Assembly: GCA_037957365.1 (NCBI GenBank)
Contig: JARHVA010000667.1
Coordinates: 2,062,001 to 2,126,000 of the forward strand
Direction of reading: 5' to 3'
Length of the DNA stretch: 64,000 nt
Origin: Torreya grandis
Lineage: Eukaryota; Streptophyta; Pinopsida; Cupressales; Taxaceae
The notes beneath the pieces were generated by a model. It had not been told where the DNA came from, did not search any database, and saw nothing but the letters and a program-made list of their open reading frames with translations. The translations under genes and the position numbers were made by a program. Shown here piece by piece: positions 44,839 through 57,004 of the stretch (position 1 is the first letter of the stretch; each line of letters opens with the position of its first letter).

Positions 44839-46659
44839 CTAGCTAGGAAACTTATGGTGCCAGACAAGTGACTGAATGAAATGGAGATTTGGTGACCTGC
44901 TCCTCTTCCCTGTCACCTTGGTTGGCTTGCATCCGAGTGGATCAGAATCAAACATGCTTCCAACATATATGTACTCTTCTTGTTCTTGGAAGCTTGTTGA
45001 ATGTTGTTCCTTCATGCTGTTGCATTTCACCAAGAAATATGTCGCTGTTGGCTCATCACCATAAGTCCTTTGTTGTGCATGGTCCCTTTGCAATGCATCA
45101 TGAATTGGCTCGTCTCCTTCTGCCTCGCTGAAGACCCTGTCAGACTTATCCTCTACTTCCTTTTGGCCTTCTTGAATAAAAGTGACTGTTGTGATGTCTG
45201 AAATGGAATCACAAATTGATTGCTCATCCCACAGAACATCACCCTTTTGTTCAAATCTCTCTTCTTCAAGGCTTTCCTTCTGATTCTCCTCCAATTCGGG
45301 CTCCTCGGCATAGTCGTCCTCCTCATCGAAGCAACAAGAAAGTTCATCAAACAAAGGGGGAGAGAGCTCACCATGCTTACGTTCCTTCTCATATTGCTAG
45401 AACATCTGCATGTATGCATGCCCTGAGTCTTCTCCATTGCTAATGATGTCTTCACAAGGAGCATCGATGATGATTTCTTCTTCTTTATCGCTCATGATAG
45501 CCTCTTGGAGAGCTGCAAATTGGATCTTTTTTTCCTCACTCGCCTCTTGCAAAACAGGGTCTTCCTTGAGAAGGGGTGAAGTGGAAAAATCATGTGGAAA
45601 AGGAAGCAGTCCTTGAGCTAGAATCGAATGATACTCCTTCCATGTGGCCTGATAGCTGTCTTGGGGGTGTGTAGATGGGGTGTGTTCAGACATGGAATGT
45701 GCCGTTGGGTCTAAACCGTCCATCACACATTGGCTGAGGAATCTCTCTCTGGATTCCAACTCTGCAATTCTCCTTGCTATATCTTCCTGGAAGAGCCTTT
45801 CTTGGAGGTCACAATCATCATTATGAACAGGAGCAGCCTCGACTTCTTCAAGGTTTTGAGCAAAACCTTTCTTCTCCTCCTTCCTGCCCCAAGATTCCAC
45901 TGTTTGCTTCCAACTCATGACCTTAAGATTGGAATTTTGCTCCTGTGAATAGGCAGCAACTTTATCCTCTTTACAGTCCTGAGCTGGTTCATGATGTTCC
46001 TTCTTCCAGCTTGGGATCTGGAGATCATACTGAGAGACCTAAGGAAGTTGGGGAAGGTTAGGGAGGGTCTGATGATGTACAGGAAGAGCTACTTCAAGAG
46101 AGATGTGCTGGTTCATGATGTTCCCTCCAAAGGAAGATTCACAATCTAAGGAATTGAGAAGGTTCATTTTCATGGGAGGTTGCTCTAGTTCCCTTTGATG
46201 TTTGAAGGCTAGGCGCACGGGGTGAAGAGCAGGATTGATTGATGCATCAGATGAGCTAGAATGAGCAAGTGCTATCTGATAGAAAAGATTTGGTGCACAA
46301 GAGGGGGCTTTCTTTAGAATAAGAGGTGGCACACAAAGCTGACTGCCTTGAATGAATGGACTCTTCCATTTTGCTACCTTCTCCATGGATTGAAAGACCT
46401 GAGGTTGCATGAACAAACATTCATCTTTATACATCAGCTCCTGCTGATATTCATACTGCTCATCCAGTCTGTTGATCTCCATTACCTGCTTCTCAAACTC
46501 TAGCGCCACCTCCCTTATCGTTGAAGGGCAACTAGGAGAGCTGCTTGAGGTGATTGCATGAAAATCCTGAGCTTGATTAAAACCATATGAAGGAATACGA
46601 GGCCCATGATTTTGTGTAAAGGAATTATACATACAAAAAATAAGATTTCTCGATGGCAC
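44839..46659 (-). CDS. Long acidic ORF of unknown function in the non-autonomous element
   Basis: One frame of 606 codons, open except for two TAG codons at 46039-46041 and 45397-45399. The second TAG is CAG in the relative near 19020, so the intact ancestor was probably one protein. N-terminal third: MPSRNLIFCMYNSFTQNHGP, then a probable helical stretch (EVALEFEKQVMEINRLDEQY). Middle: probable helix ERLFQEDIARRIAELESRER. C-terminal third: very acidic (DEEDDYAEEPELEENQ), ending SLVWHHKFPS. No zinc knuckle, protease, polymerase or integrase motif is visible, and no signal peptide. Function is unknown; it could be a diverged Gag or a captured host gene. Confidence 0.65.
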
Positions 46660-46872
46660 CTGGATTGCTTAACTAGCTGATTCAACTCGGAGTCGCCATT
46701 GGTGTTGATGAAAAAGCCTCCAAAGACTGGTTGGTTGAAGAACACACCAAAAAATTTTCAACTCTTTGGACAAAACTTGTCCTACAATCACCTGATTAAA
46801 GGTCAGATGTATTAATGGTTCGTTTTGCTGTAACAGGACCCACCAATCCTGAAACTTTTTTAAGTGTCCGAA

Positions 46873-46899
46873 CGTGGTCCCACCAGGCGTGCCAAAAAC
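46873..46899 (-). promoter_or_regulatory. Putative primer-binding region of the non-autonomous element
   Basis: On the minus strand AGTTTTTGGCACGCCTGGTGGG adjoins the 5' LTR, nearly the same as beside the autonomous 5' LTR at 53041. Shared primer usage is expected if the autonomous element supplies the enzymes. Confidence 0.6.
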
Positions 46900-49077
46900 T
46901 GTTGATGCAGTGGATTGCACCCTTGACAAGAGGCCGAGATCCTGTCTTCCACATGTCAAAATGGAAACTCCCCTCTCCCCTGTGGGACCGGCGAAGCTTG
47001 GGAGGAGAGTCTCTAGATAAGGGCTAGCTCCCTCTGATGTATCTTTTAGGCCCTGGATTCCCTATTGCTAACAAATAAATGAAAAAGGGAGGGGGATGAA
47101 AAGGGAGAAGGATGCTGAAATAGAACCTAAACCTAAGCTAAAAGGTGATACACCAAAAAGATGACCCACTTAGCCCAAACATACACTTTTCACCAAGAAA
47201 CTGTCGTACACTTCATCTGATGTGGGAGACCTTTTTGTATCAATGAGTCAGGGGTCCGTAGAGATACATGGAGGAACTATCAAAGGTGTTCTGAGACACA
47301 CTTTGGCAGCCTATTCACATGCGCCTATATTCCTGCTGTAGACACTTCTGGTAGACTTGCAGAAGAAAAAACTTGACAATGCACTAGACATGCTGGAATC
47401 GTTCTTTGAAAAACATAAAAGAAAATGACTTAACACAAAAAGAAAACATAGACATATGCGTGAGTGCAAGTCCAGATGGAGGTAAAAATGCTAAGTCTTG
47501 ATTCAAGGTAAAATCCGACAGAGTTCGGCCATACAAGCCCGAGATATTTTTGGGCAGAGCTTTGCCTTACGGGCTAAGAGAATGGATCCCCTCAAAATGA
47601 AAAGTTTTATAATATATAGAAAGAGAAGAGAACTTGGCGCTCCTTTTGAAAAGACTTTGGCGCTCTTGACAAGTTGGCCCATGTGCGTTTGTGAGCATCG
47701 GGAAGAGGAAGTCACTGTTGCTGATGTCATTCTTCTAGAAGAGGCTTGCTGGAACCATGTTGTGTAATCGCCGATCTTGACTTTGGCGTTCAAACATTAA
47801 TGTGAGAGCACGGGCAGTGCCTCTTTTCTGCAGACAAGACTGCTCCTTCTAGATATTCATGCGATTTGTCTGCTTATAAATGCAATCTGGAGAAAACAGG
47901 CCCCACTGCTCACTGTTTGCGCCATTTGATGACCACCTGGCAATAACTCGCCTCCCCTCGCCACTTGGACTGTCTTGTCTTTTCCTTGCCTTGTCTCATC
48001 CTGGTTTTGTCTCTTTCTGGCTCATTCGGCCCTCGGGGCTATTTGCTTGGCGGGTTGCTGGCTCCTTGGGCTCCTTTCTGGTCTTTTTCAAAATCAACAG
48101 CTATTTCACGAGCCTTGAATTTGATGTCTGCGGGCCCATCACCCTTTGGACTTTCTTCGGCTTTCTCTTTATTTCAGCTTCTTGTTTTGCATCCTCTTGA
48201 AGGGAAGGTGACCCTTTGGCTTTTGGAGAAACATCTTTCATTTGGCAGCCGAGATTCCCCCACAAGGGCACCTACCCTTCGGGGTCCTTTGGCTCCCTTG
48301 GTCATGAAAACCTTGGGAGCTTTTCCTTGGGTTCTTTCCCTGCGGACTTTTTCCCCGCGTACTTTTTCTCCGCAAAAAAAAAGTCCCCAAGAATTGTCTT
48401 CAACCACTTTGCTTTCCTTCGGAATTCCCATCGGCTTTTCCTCCTGCGGCCTTCCTCCGAATTTCTTCGGACTTTTTGTCCGAAGGAATTCCTTCAGACA
48501 AAAAGTCCGAATAAATTATTCTAGCCTTTGCCTTAGTCTTTTTTTGCGGGATTTTTTGTTTGTAGCCCTTCTGAATTCCTTCGGACTTTTTGTCCGAAGG
48601 AATTCCTTCAGACAAAAAGTCCGAAGGATTTCTTCCTTTGCTTTTTTGACTGCCTTTGAAAGTGCCCTTCGGGAAAATTGGAAACGATCCTTCTGAAGGG
48701 TATTTCCTTTGCCTTAGCCAAATTTTCGAAAGAAACTTACCTCTTCGGCCTTTCTGAGTGGCCTCTTCGCAAAAGTGTTTCCTGCCCTCCACAAGGGCTC
48801 TTGAGTCCCTAACTGCCTCCGCAAGGGCACTTGAAATGGTCCATTTTGCGCCTAAGTGGGAACTTGCCTCTTCTTGCAGAGTCTGTAGTTTTCTGCCTGT
48901 TGAGTTCGTAGAAATCCATGCTTGCAGAGTCTGTAGAAATGGACCTGCGGAGTCCGTAGAAAACCTGCAGTCTGTAGAAATTTTCAAACTTGTTCAAAAT
49001 CAAAATGTGAATTGGCTCAGAACAGCAGGGAAAGAAGGGGACTGATTTTTGCCCTGTTGGGCCAAAAATGGTCAACA
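46900..49077 (-). repeat. 5' LTR of the non-autonomous element
   Basis: TGTTGATGCAGTGG to GTCAACA (2178 bp). TATA on the minus strand near 47609-47619, TTCTACGGACTC array (inverted) at 48876-48985, palindromes at 48455-48625. It resembles the LTR at 42086 closely by eye. Confidence 0.9.
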
Positions 49078-49841
49078 CTACCTCCTTAGAGAAAATTGTC
49101 ACGTCATCAAGATACACCAGCACAATGTTATTTATCAGGCCCTGAAAGGCCATGTCCATGGCTCACTGAAAAGTGGCACCAGCATTGGACAGTCCAAATG
49201 GCATTTTTCGATAAGTAAACGCCCCCCACTTGGTAGTGAAGGCTGTCTTATACTGGTCACAGTCCTGCACCAAAATTTGATTATATCCTGAATACCCATT
49301 TAGGAGAGAAGCGCTCATTCCCTGTTACCATTTGGAGGATCTGTTCCATACTTGGGTGAGGATAATGGTTCTTCAAAGAGACTCTATTGAGGTCTCTAAA
49401 ATCTATACATAATTTGATCTCCCCATTCTTTTTCTGGATAGGGACAAAATTGGCCAGCCAAGAAGAGTGTTTGATTGGAAATATTATCCTGGACTCAATC
49501 AACTTGGTGAGTTCCTTTCACATGAGAGGCTCAATATTTGGGTTGACAGGGTTTTGCTTCTGCTTGATCAGCCTGGCGCCTTCCTCTAGCTCAATGGTAT
49601 GTTGGGCCAAATTTGGGTCGAAACCCTTCAAATTGCTATACTCCCAGGTGAAGACATTAGCAAACTCTTGGCACAACAAGGTGAAGACCTGCCTTTCATG
49701 GTTCGTGCACACTTTCCCAAGTGCAAGCAGCTTATTCTTGAATATTTCAACCTTCTCATAGTTATCCTCTTTCGTTGTGATGCTTGCCTTATCGCTTTTC
49801 AACTGGTCATCTTCATTGAAGATACTCTCGAGAGTGACCAA
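49078..49841 (-). pseudogene. RT N-terminal part and lead-in of the (-) element
   Basis: Lead-in TLESIFNEDDQLKSDKASIT and FANVFTWEYSNLKGFDPN, then RT motifs LANFVPIQKKNGEIKLCIDF and RDLNRVSLKNHYPHPSMEQI, and YLDD at 49103-49114. The frame shows FKSGTxxxPWTWPF-like noise around 49160-49260, indicating frameshifts before the YLDD part. The nested element splits RT just after the YLDD strand. Confidence 0.85.
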
Positions 49842-49986
49842 GCCTTTGGAAAGTTTATTGTTTTTTCGCTGAACATTTTGGCTGCCATACTGTTGTTGTA
49901 GCTTAGCCTAGTTTTTAGTAGCAAACTTAGCTTCTTGCAAGAAGAGTGCTATTTGCTGGTCATTGTCAAACACCTGTCAGTTAGTG

Positions 49987-50470
49987 ATGTTATCAGGCAC
50001 AGAGGACTGGATTACTACTTTCAAATGGCGTGGACTGTGGTCTCGGCCTATCTCCTTAGGGATATCAAACTGGGCACCAACTACTGCCAGCCTATCTGCT
50101 TGCTTGTTCTGCTCTCTAGGAATGGAAGTAACATTGAAAGCAAGGAAACTCTCCACTAAGTCCCATACCCTGTGTTTGTAGGACTTAAGCAAATAATTCT
50201 TTGTCAGATTTTGGCCCCTTACTTGATTCACAATTAGTTCACTATCACCATAAACTTACAGCTCTTTGATTCCTCTTTTCCTGGCCCACTCCAAACCATG
50301 GATGAGGGATTCATACTCCGCAACATTGCATGTGCAAAAAAATTGAAACCTGAAAGCTGAAAAGTATTTCTCCTTTGAAGGAGAAACTAGCAGCACTCCA
50401 CCACCAGCTCCCAACTTACTTCTTGAGCCATTAAAGAACAGTTGCCATAAGCCTGGGCTCTCTTGGCTTG
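49987..50470 (-). pseudogene. Extra RNase H upstream of RT, (-) element
   Basis: LFFNGSRSKLGAGGGVLLVS (the first catalytic Asp is Asn here), NVAEYESLIHGLEWARKRG, GDSELIVNQVRGQ and REQNKQADRLAVVGAQFD. It is the better-preserved copy of the domain at 29745, with its frame broken only by a stop after IKEL (about 50255). It lies between protease and RT, confirming the unusual order in a second element. Confidence 0.8.
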
Positions 50471-50479
50471 CTTTCATCA

Positions 50480-51300
50480 AATTTGGTACAAAAGTACCCT
50501 CTTTGTGCATGCAATAAATCCCAAGGTTTGCCTCTTCTATGAACTTGTAAGGATCATGCTCGAAGTTGTCATTTTCCCATTCATCTAAGAGTAAGTCAGC
50601 AACTCCTTCAAGGGCAGGGGATGGAGATTGATCCACTTGGAATTCTTCTTGGTCAATAATGGCGTAGTTGACATTTGCCGCCTTGAGCGAGTATGGTTCT
50701 AAATGATCTCTGTGGAGTGGCTCTGATTCAATTTTAACCTTAGTCCCATACATGGTTCTAAAAACCAGATAGGACCAGTTTGCTGCTAGGTAGCCGCCTA
50801 TTTTGGATGTGAAATCCCTGGACAAGCAAATAGCAAAGTAAGGAGGGACATCTGCCACTACCACATCATGAGGAACTGAGAAGGTCAGGGAGACGTGTAG
50901 CATCAAGCTCAAACCTTTCAGCACTCCAACTATCTTTGCTGGTGTTCCATCCAACTACAGGACTCCCTTAGTCATCTCTTCATATTTGAGTCCCAGTTTA
51001 TCCACTATGCATTTAGGCATTACCGAGGTGCTTGCTCCACTGTCAATGATGCAATTGTGCACCAAGAAATCTCTTATGACCAAGGGTAAATAAAAAGGGG
51101 GAGCCTTTTCCTCTTTCTTAACTTGGCCTGATGTGGAACGCTGCCCATTCATCATCAGAACATTATCGGCTTTTGCTGGGACAGCGTGTTTATTCAGCTC
51201 TTGAAATTTTTTTTGCAGCATGTCTTTTTGTTTCGGTATTGATAATGAATCCCACAAGGAGATATTCATGTGCAGCTTCTTCATTTGGTCTACCACGTTG
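50480..51300 (-). pseudogene. Protease region of the (-) element
   Basis: KAPPFYLPLVIRDFLVHNCI then catalytic DSGAS (51031-51045) and TSVMPKCIVDKLGLKYEEM, so the active-site triplet is intact. An amber stop at 50955-50957 follows GVL at exactly the position of the stop in the (+) copy (29245). After it, LKGLSLMLHVSLTFSVPHDV and the downstream linker are open to 50256. Confidence 0.8.
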
Positions 51301-52874
51301 ACTCGAGGGTTGCCTTCTTTCAAATTTTCTTTGGGATTACTTACAGCTTGAGGCGCAGGCCGAGGGGCTGAAGGTGCAACCGGCGGTCTGAAGTTTGGAA
51401 CTTTTTGGTTTACATGTGATGAAAAAGGTGGTGCTGACGTTTGAGTAGTTGCTTGAGCTTCTTCCATTGCTCTCCTTTTGGACCTTGTGTTGGCTGCGAC
51501 ATAGTCGCCCTGATTGTCTGCACTACCTACGTAATTGACTGCATAGAACTCACCTTCCAGGTGATTCATGAGAGTAGAATCGGGCTGAATTTGACTACTA
51601 CCCATGCCGGGTTGCACTGAAGCCTCAAAGCTTGGGAATTGAGCAGCTACTTGATTGTCCTGTGCATTTGTGTAGTGACTCAACATTTCATTTGTATAAA
51701 TACCTTGATCTTGACCATATCCTATGGTTGAGCAACTGGGTTGTTCTTGTACCAGATTGTTTTGAGCGGGTGCTAGAGCCTTGGATGATGAAGGGGCGCC
51801 TGGATTATAGCCTTGAAAAAGTCTACCCTGTGCAAACTGACCTTGCTTTTGATTGTAATTCTAGAAAGGGGGTCGATTTGCTTGCCCATACTGCTAATAT
51901 CCTTGATTTGGTCGATTGCCTTGAGCTTGCTACCTTTTAAGAGCCACTAGTTCATTTGTTACGCTTTGTAACAGGGTTTTGACTTCATGGAGGTCATTGG
52001 ATGAAGTAACAGCCAGCTTTTCTATGCCAGGCAGAAGAGCTAAGGTGGGTGCAATAGTCTGGATTTGAGGCAGCAATTCGGAAAAGAGTGGCATATGAGG
52101 CCTGGGGGCTATCTTTCCAGCCTGCACCAGGGAATTTTTAGCCGCTATAGCTATGTCATAGGCAACAGACAGCACATATCCTCCCATGAACTGTATCATA
52201 ACAGCAATGTCGCTGTTCAATGCTTTCAAATAATAGAGGAAAGCATAACTTGGAGTCGGCCTAACCAGAATGGAGATTTTGTCGCATGTTTTCTGAAAAT
52301 GAATATTGAAATCCTGCATGAATTTGTGTGGAGCTCTTTTAATAGTGGTCAGCTACTCAGCAAGTGAGAGGTGGTTGCTCTTCTCCCCAAATCAGTGCAT
52401 TAAGAGGGTGCCCAATTCGTTCCAGCAATCGACTGAATTCATGGACAAAGTCCCATACTAGTCCAGAACCTTGCCCTTGAAAGACAATGCCAGCAATCTG
52501 ATTGCAATATTTTTCTCAGTGACATTGTGAATATTGCAGAGGTAAGCAATATTTCTGATGTGTTCGATAGCAGTAATGGGCCCTTCTCCATTAAAGAGAG
52601 GCATGCTTTTAAAGACTGCTCCTGAAATTGGGTCATAGTGTAGGAGATTCAAAGGACTCTGACCATGAAAGGCCACAAAAGGTAAAGCCATAGCTATGAT
52701 AGGATTCAACTGAGGCCTTCTTGCGTAGGTGTATTTTATGGCAGGTTTGGGAAGGTGATTTGCTGAATAAGGATGAGGTTTTTCAAACCTCATTTGCTTT
52801 GCTGAGTTTAAAGGCAATTCAACGAAGTCAAAAGGGACACCCTTAGCAGCAGATCGTGTGGTGATTTTAGGCAT
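51301..52874 (-). pseudogene. gag of the (-) element
   Basis: Starts MPKITTRSAAKGVPFDFVEL at 52874, then ALPFVAFHGQSPLNLLHYDP, EHIRNIAYLCNIHNVTEKN and RLLALSFKGKVLD, then broken near 52320-52460. It resumes MQDFNIHFQKTCDKISIL and IEKLAVTSSNDLHEVKTLLQ. The C-terminal part contains HLEGEFYAVNYVGSADNQGD and TRSKRRAMEEAQ. Retrotransposon-gag domain, no zinc knuckle seen. The start agrees with the two (+) copies. Confidence 0.85.
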
Positions 52875-53012
52875 AGGAGGTCAGATTGGTCTTTGATTAG
52901 AGACTGATGTTCTTATCAGTGGAGTTGCCAGAGGCTGAAAATGGTTGATTTTGCTGTAACAGGACCAACATCAATCCAGTAACTTTGTGTTGAGTGTTAA
53001 AAATGGTGTTAA

Positions 53013-53040
53013 AAAATGTCCCACTGGGCGTGCCAAAAAC
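53013..53040 (-). promoter_or_regulatory. Putative primer-binding region of the (-) element
   Basis: On the minus strand GTTTTTGGCACGCCCAGTGG adjoins the 5' LTR. It is the best-preserved version of the motif and agrees with 27175 and 46899. Confidence 0.6.
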
Positions 53041-54905
53041 TGTTGATGCAATGGATTGCACCCTTGACAGGAGGATGAGCCCCTGTCTTCCATGCATCAC
53101 AATGAAAACTTCTCTCTTGCCTGTGGGTCTGGCAAAATTGAGGGGAGAGTCTCTAGATAAGGGCTAGCTCCCTTTGATGCCTCTGAGTTATTCCATTAAT
53201 GTTGCTAATACATATATATAATGGGGGGTTGAAAAGAGAAAAAGATTACTGAAAAACAAAACCTAACCTAAGCTGGTGATGCACCAAAAAAATTTGATCT
53301 ACTCATACTCACACTTTGAACCATAAGAACACATACATACACTTTATCTGATGAAAGGGCCAGACTGAATGGAGCTTAACAGGGAGGCTTTAATGCAAAC
53401 ACATAAAATAAACTTACCATAGGCGCTGTAGGAAAAACACACTATCTGGTAATTTTTTTCTACCTTTGCGCTCCAGATACAACGCTTCTTGTTACCTGCA
53501 AAAATGGCACTTTGTCTATACCAGGTGTGTTGGTATCAACCTTGTGAAATCATCGAGAAAAAAATGACTGAACACAAGGTTAACACTCTGATGCACTTAG
53601 ATATATCCAACCAGAATAGAGGTAAAAAATGCATATTATATTGATTCCAGGTTAAAATATGTAGGGCTTCGCCTTACAACATGAGAGATTACAATATATA
53701 TAGAGCAAGAGGAAGCAAAAGGCACCCCTTTTGGAAAAGACTTTGGCGCCCTGTTACAAGTGGCCCATGTGCGCTAAGAGCATTGGGAAGAGGAAACCGC
53801 TGATAGAGAATGTTGTGTCAGCTTCAGTTTGGACTTTAGGCGCTTAAAATATATTAAACGCCATATGTGAAATCATGGGCCGCGTCGTTTGTCTGTAAAC
53901 AAGACCGCTCCTTCAAGACGTTCATGTAGTTTGTCTGCTCATCAATGCAAAGTGGAGAAAAACAGGTCGCACCGTTCACTGTTTGCGCTCCTTGATGACC
54001 ACTTGGCGGAGACTGTTTCAACTGCAAGAATAACTCACCTCCCCTTTTGCCACCTGCGCTGTTTTGTCCATATTTATAATTTTGTCTCTTCCTGGCTTTG
54101 TCTTTTCCTAGAATTTGAGCTCTCGGGGCTATCTTCTATTATCCTTTGCTGGCTCCTTGGGCTCTTTCATCAGCAGGTCACTGAGTTCATTCTTAACTTT
54201 TATCTTTTCCCAGCTTTGTCTTTTCCTGGTTTTGACTCTTCCTATCTTGGCTCTTTGGGCTCCCTTCTGGTTGGCACTCAAGCATTTAAAGATCAACGGC
54301 TATTTCATTGCCGTAAAATTGACGTTCGGGCACCCGTCGCCATTTGAAAACCAATGGCTATTTTGTTGTCATGAATTTGACGTCTTTGGGGATGTCATCT
54401 GACGTCCGGATTTTGACGGCTAGTTCATGATGCCCAATTTGACGTCTTCAGGCCCGTCACCCATTTTAATTCCTTCGGCTTTTCTGCTTCCTTTCTTTCA
54501 GGGTTTTGTCTTTGGAACCTTCCGAAGGGAAGGTGTCCCTTCGGGCCTTGAGAAAGCTGCTCCTTTTGGCAGTCGAGAGTCCCCTGCAAGGGCACTTGCC
54601 CTTCGGGGTCCTTCGAGTGGCCTTGGTCTTCGAATCCTTTGGACAAAATGTCCGAAGGATATCTTCCTTTGAATGCTCAGCGCTTTCTTTCGGGCGAATT
54701 CCTTCGAAATTTGTCCGAAAGAATTCGTCTTGTTGGCTTTACCATTTTCCGCGAGATTTTCTTCCGAAGAAAATTCTTTCTTCGGACAAAATGTCCGAAG
54801 GAATTCCTTTGGACATTTTTCCCAAAGAAATTCGACCTTGTCTTTATCTTTTGCCTTGGCATTTTCGAAGGAAAACTCGCCCTTTTGGTTCATCCGCAAG
54901 GGTTT
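53041..54905 (-). repeat. 5' LTR of the (-) element, R-U5 side
   Basis: TGTTGATGCAATGG at 53041. Minus-strand TATA near 53691-53703, donor-like site (ACTTACC on plus) at about 53415, TGACGTC blocks at about 54320-54450 and palindromes at 54640-54830. It is interrupted at 54905 by a solo LTR. Confidence 0.85.
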
Positions 54906-57004
54906 TGTTGACCATTTTGGTCTTGCAGGCCAAAATCGGTCCTCCTCACCCTGTTGTTTTGAGCCAGTTTAAAATTTGATTTTTGCACAAGTCTTGTTTC
55001 TACGGACTCTACAGGGTGATTTCTACGGACTCTGTAGGAAAAAAACAAGTTCCCAACACTTAGGCGACAAAAGGACCTTTGCAACTTTTTTCAAAGGCAA
55101 TTTTAGAGGCCAAACAGCCCTTGCGGAGGGCAGGAAAGCACTTAAAGGGAAGAAAGACAAAGGCAAAGAATTCCTTTGAACTTTCTGTCCGAAGGAAATT
55201 TTTGAAAGGCAAAGATAGAAGGAATTCCTTCGGAAGAAAATCCCGTGGCAATAAAAAGACTAAGGCAAAGGAAGGAAATGATTTTATTCGGACAAAAAGT
55301 TCGAAGAAATTCGGAGAAAGAGCCGTGGGAAAAATGGCCAAAAGAAAAGCCGACGGAGAAAGAATAAGCGGGAAAGACAAAAGAAAAAATTCTTCGGACA
55401 AAATGTCCGAAGGAATTCTTTTCGGACATTTTGTCCGAAGGATTTGAGGAGCAAGGCCGCCGAAGGACCCCGAAGGGCAGGTGCCCTTGCTGGGGACTCT
55501 CAACTGCCAAAAGGATCTTTCTCAAAAACTCGAAGGAAAGGAAGCAAAAAGCCAAAGGAATTGCCAAGGAGGGTGACGAGCCCGAAGACGTCAAGATTAA
55601 GCACCATGAACTAGCCGTTGAAATCCAGATGACCGGTGACGTCCCCGAAGCTGTCAAATTCAGGGCAATAAATTAGTCGTTGGTTTTCAAACGGTGACAG
55701 ACGCGTAAACGTCAACTTTACGGCAATGAAATAGCCGTTGATCTTTAAAGGCTTGAGCGCGGACCCAAATGCATTCAATGGCCCTAAGGCCAAAAGGAAG
55801 AACCGCTGAGAGAAGAGCCCAAGGAGCTAGCAAGGCTGGGAAGATAGCCCCTGAGGGCCGAAGGAGCCAAAAAAGACAAAGCCAGGAAGAGATAAAGTGC
55901 AGAAACGGACAAAACAGTCCAAGTGGCAAAGGAAGGTGTCGACTCAAGGAGTTACTCCAGCGGTTGACATAGTATTGGCCAAGTGGTCATCAAGGGGCGC
56001 AAACAGTGAACGACATGACCCGTTTTCTTCACTTTACATTAATGAGCAAACAAACCGCGTGAATATCTTGAAAGAGCAGTCTTGTTTGCAGAAAAAGAGG
56101 TGTAGCCCATGCTTTCACATTAATGTTTAAACTCCAAAGTCAAGACCGGCGATTACACAGCATGATTCTAACGGGCCTCTTTTAGAAGGATGATAACAGC
56201 AACAGTGACTTCCTCTTCCCGATGCTCTCAATGCACATGGGCCAACTTATAAAAAGGCGCCAAAGTCTTTTCCAAAGGGGCGCCTTTACTTCTTCTCTCT
56301 CTATATATTGTAAACTTCTCATTTGAGAAAAAAGGATCTCTTGGCTTGTAAGGCGGAGCTTTGCCCAAAAATCTCTTGGCTTGTAAGGCGGAGCTTTGCC
56401 AGATTTTACCTTGAATCAAGACAGCATTTTTACCTCCATTTGAGCTCACACTTTTGCATGTCTAAGGCTTTGTTTTGTGTTAAGTCATTTTTCTTTTATG
56501 CTTTCACAGAATGATTCCAGCATGTCTAGTGTATTGTGAAGTTTCTTCTTTTGCAGGTTAGCCAGAAGTGCCCACAGCAGAAATATAGACGCATGTGAAT
56601 ACGCTGCCAAAGTGTGTCTTAGAACGCCTCTAGTAGTTCTTCCTCCCTGTATCTCCATCGGACCCCTAGCTCATTGATGCAGAAGAATTTTCTGTATCAA
56701 ATGAAGTGTATACCAGCTTGTTTTTGGTGGAAAGTGTAGGTTCAAGCGAAGTAGATCAAACTTTTTTGGTGTATCACCGTTTAGTTTAGGTTTTGTTTTC
56801 AGCATATTTCTCTCTTTCCACCCCCTCCCATTGTTAGCAGTAGAAAATTCAGGACCACAGAGATACATCAAAGGGAGTTAGCCCTTATCTAGAGACTCTC
56901 TCCTCAGTTTTGCCAGACCCATAGGCAAGAGAGGAGTTTCCATTGTGACGCATGGAAAATAGAAGCTCAGCCTCCTGTCAAGGGTGCAGTCCACCGCGTC
57001 AACA
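54906..57004 (+). repeat. Solo LTR inside the 5' LTR of the (-) element
   Basis: TGTTGACCATTTTGG to GCGTCAACA (2099 bp). The flanks are GGTTT (54901-54905) and GGTTC (57005-57009). The uninterrupted LTR at 39082 reads GGGTTCCCTG, so GGTTC is the original target and the left copy has one C-to-T change. Contains TGACGTC/CCGTTG units (about 55570-55750) and TATA CTATATATTG at 56301-56310. Confidence 0.9.

Larger units (their letters stand above)
42086..49077 (-). mobile_element. Complete non-autonomous LTR element with an acidic ORF
   Basis: 6,992 bp inserted in the RT of the minus autonomous element; host RT sequence continues on both sides. LTRs are 42086-44531 and 46900-49077. The internal region of 2,368 bp has the family's primer-like sequence at 46873-46899 and 3' untranslated block at 44532-44830, but no protease, RT, RNase H or integrase. 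Its single long frame is 44839-46659. The target duplication (CCCCC left, CTACC right) is imperfect. Movement presumably depended on the autonomous relatives. Confidence 0.85.
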
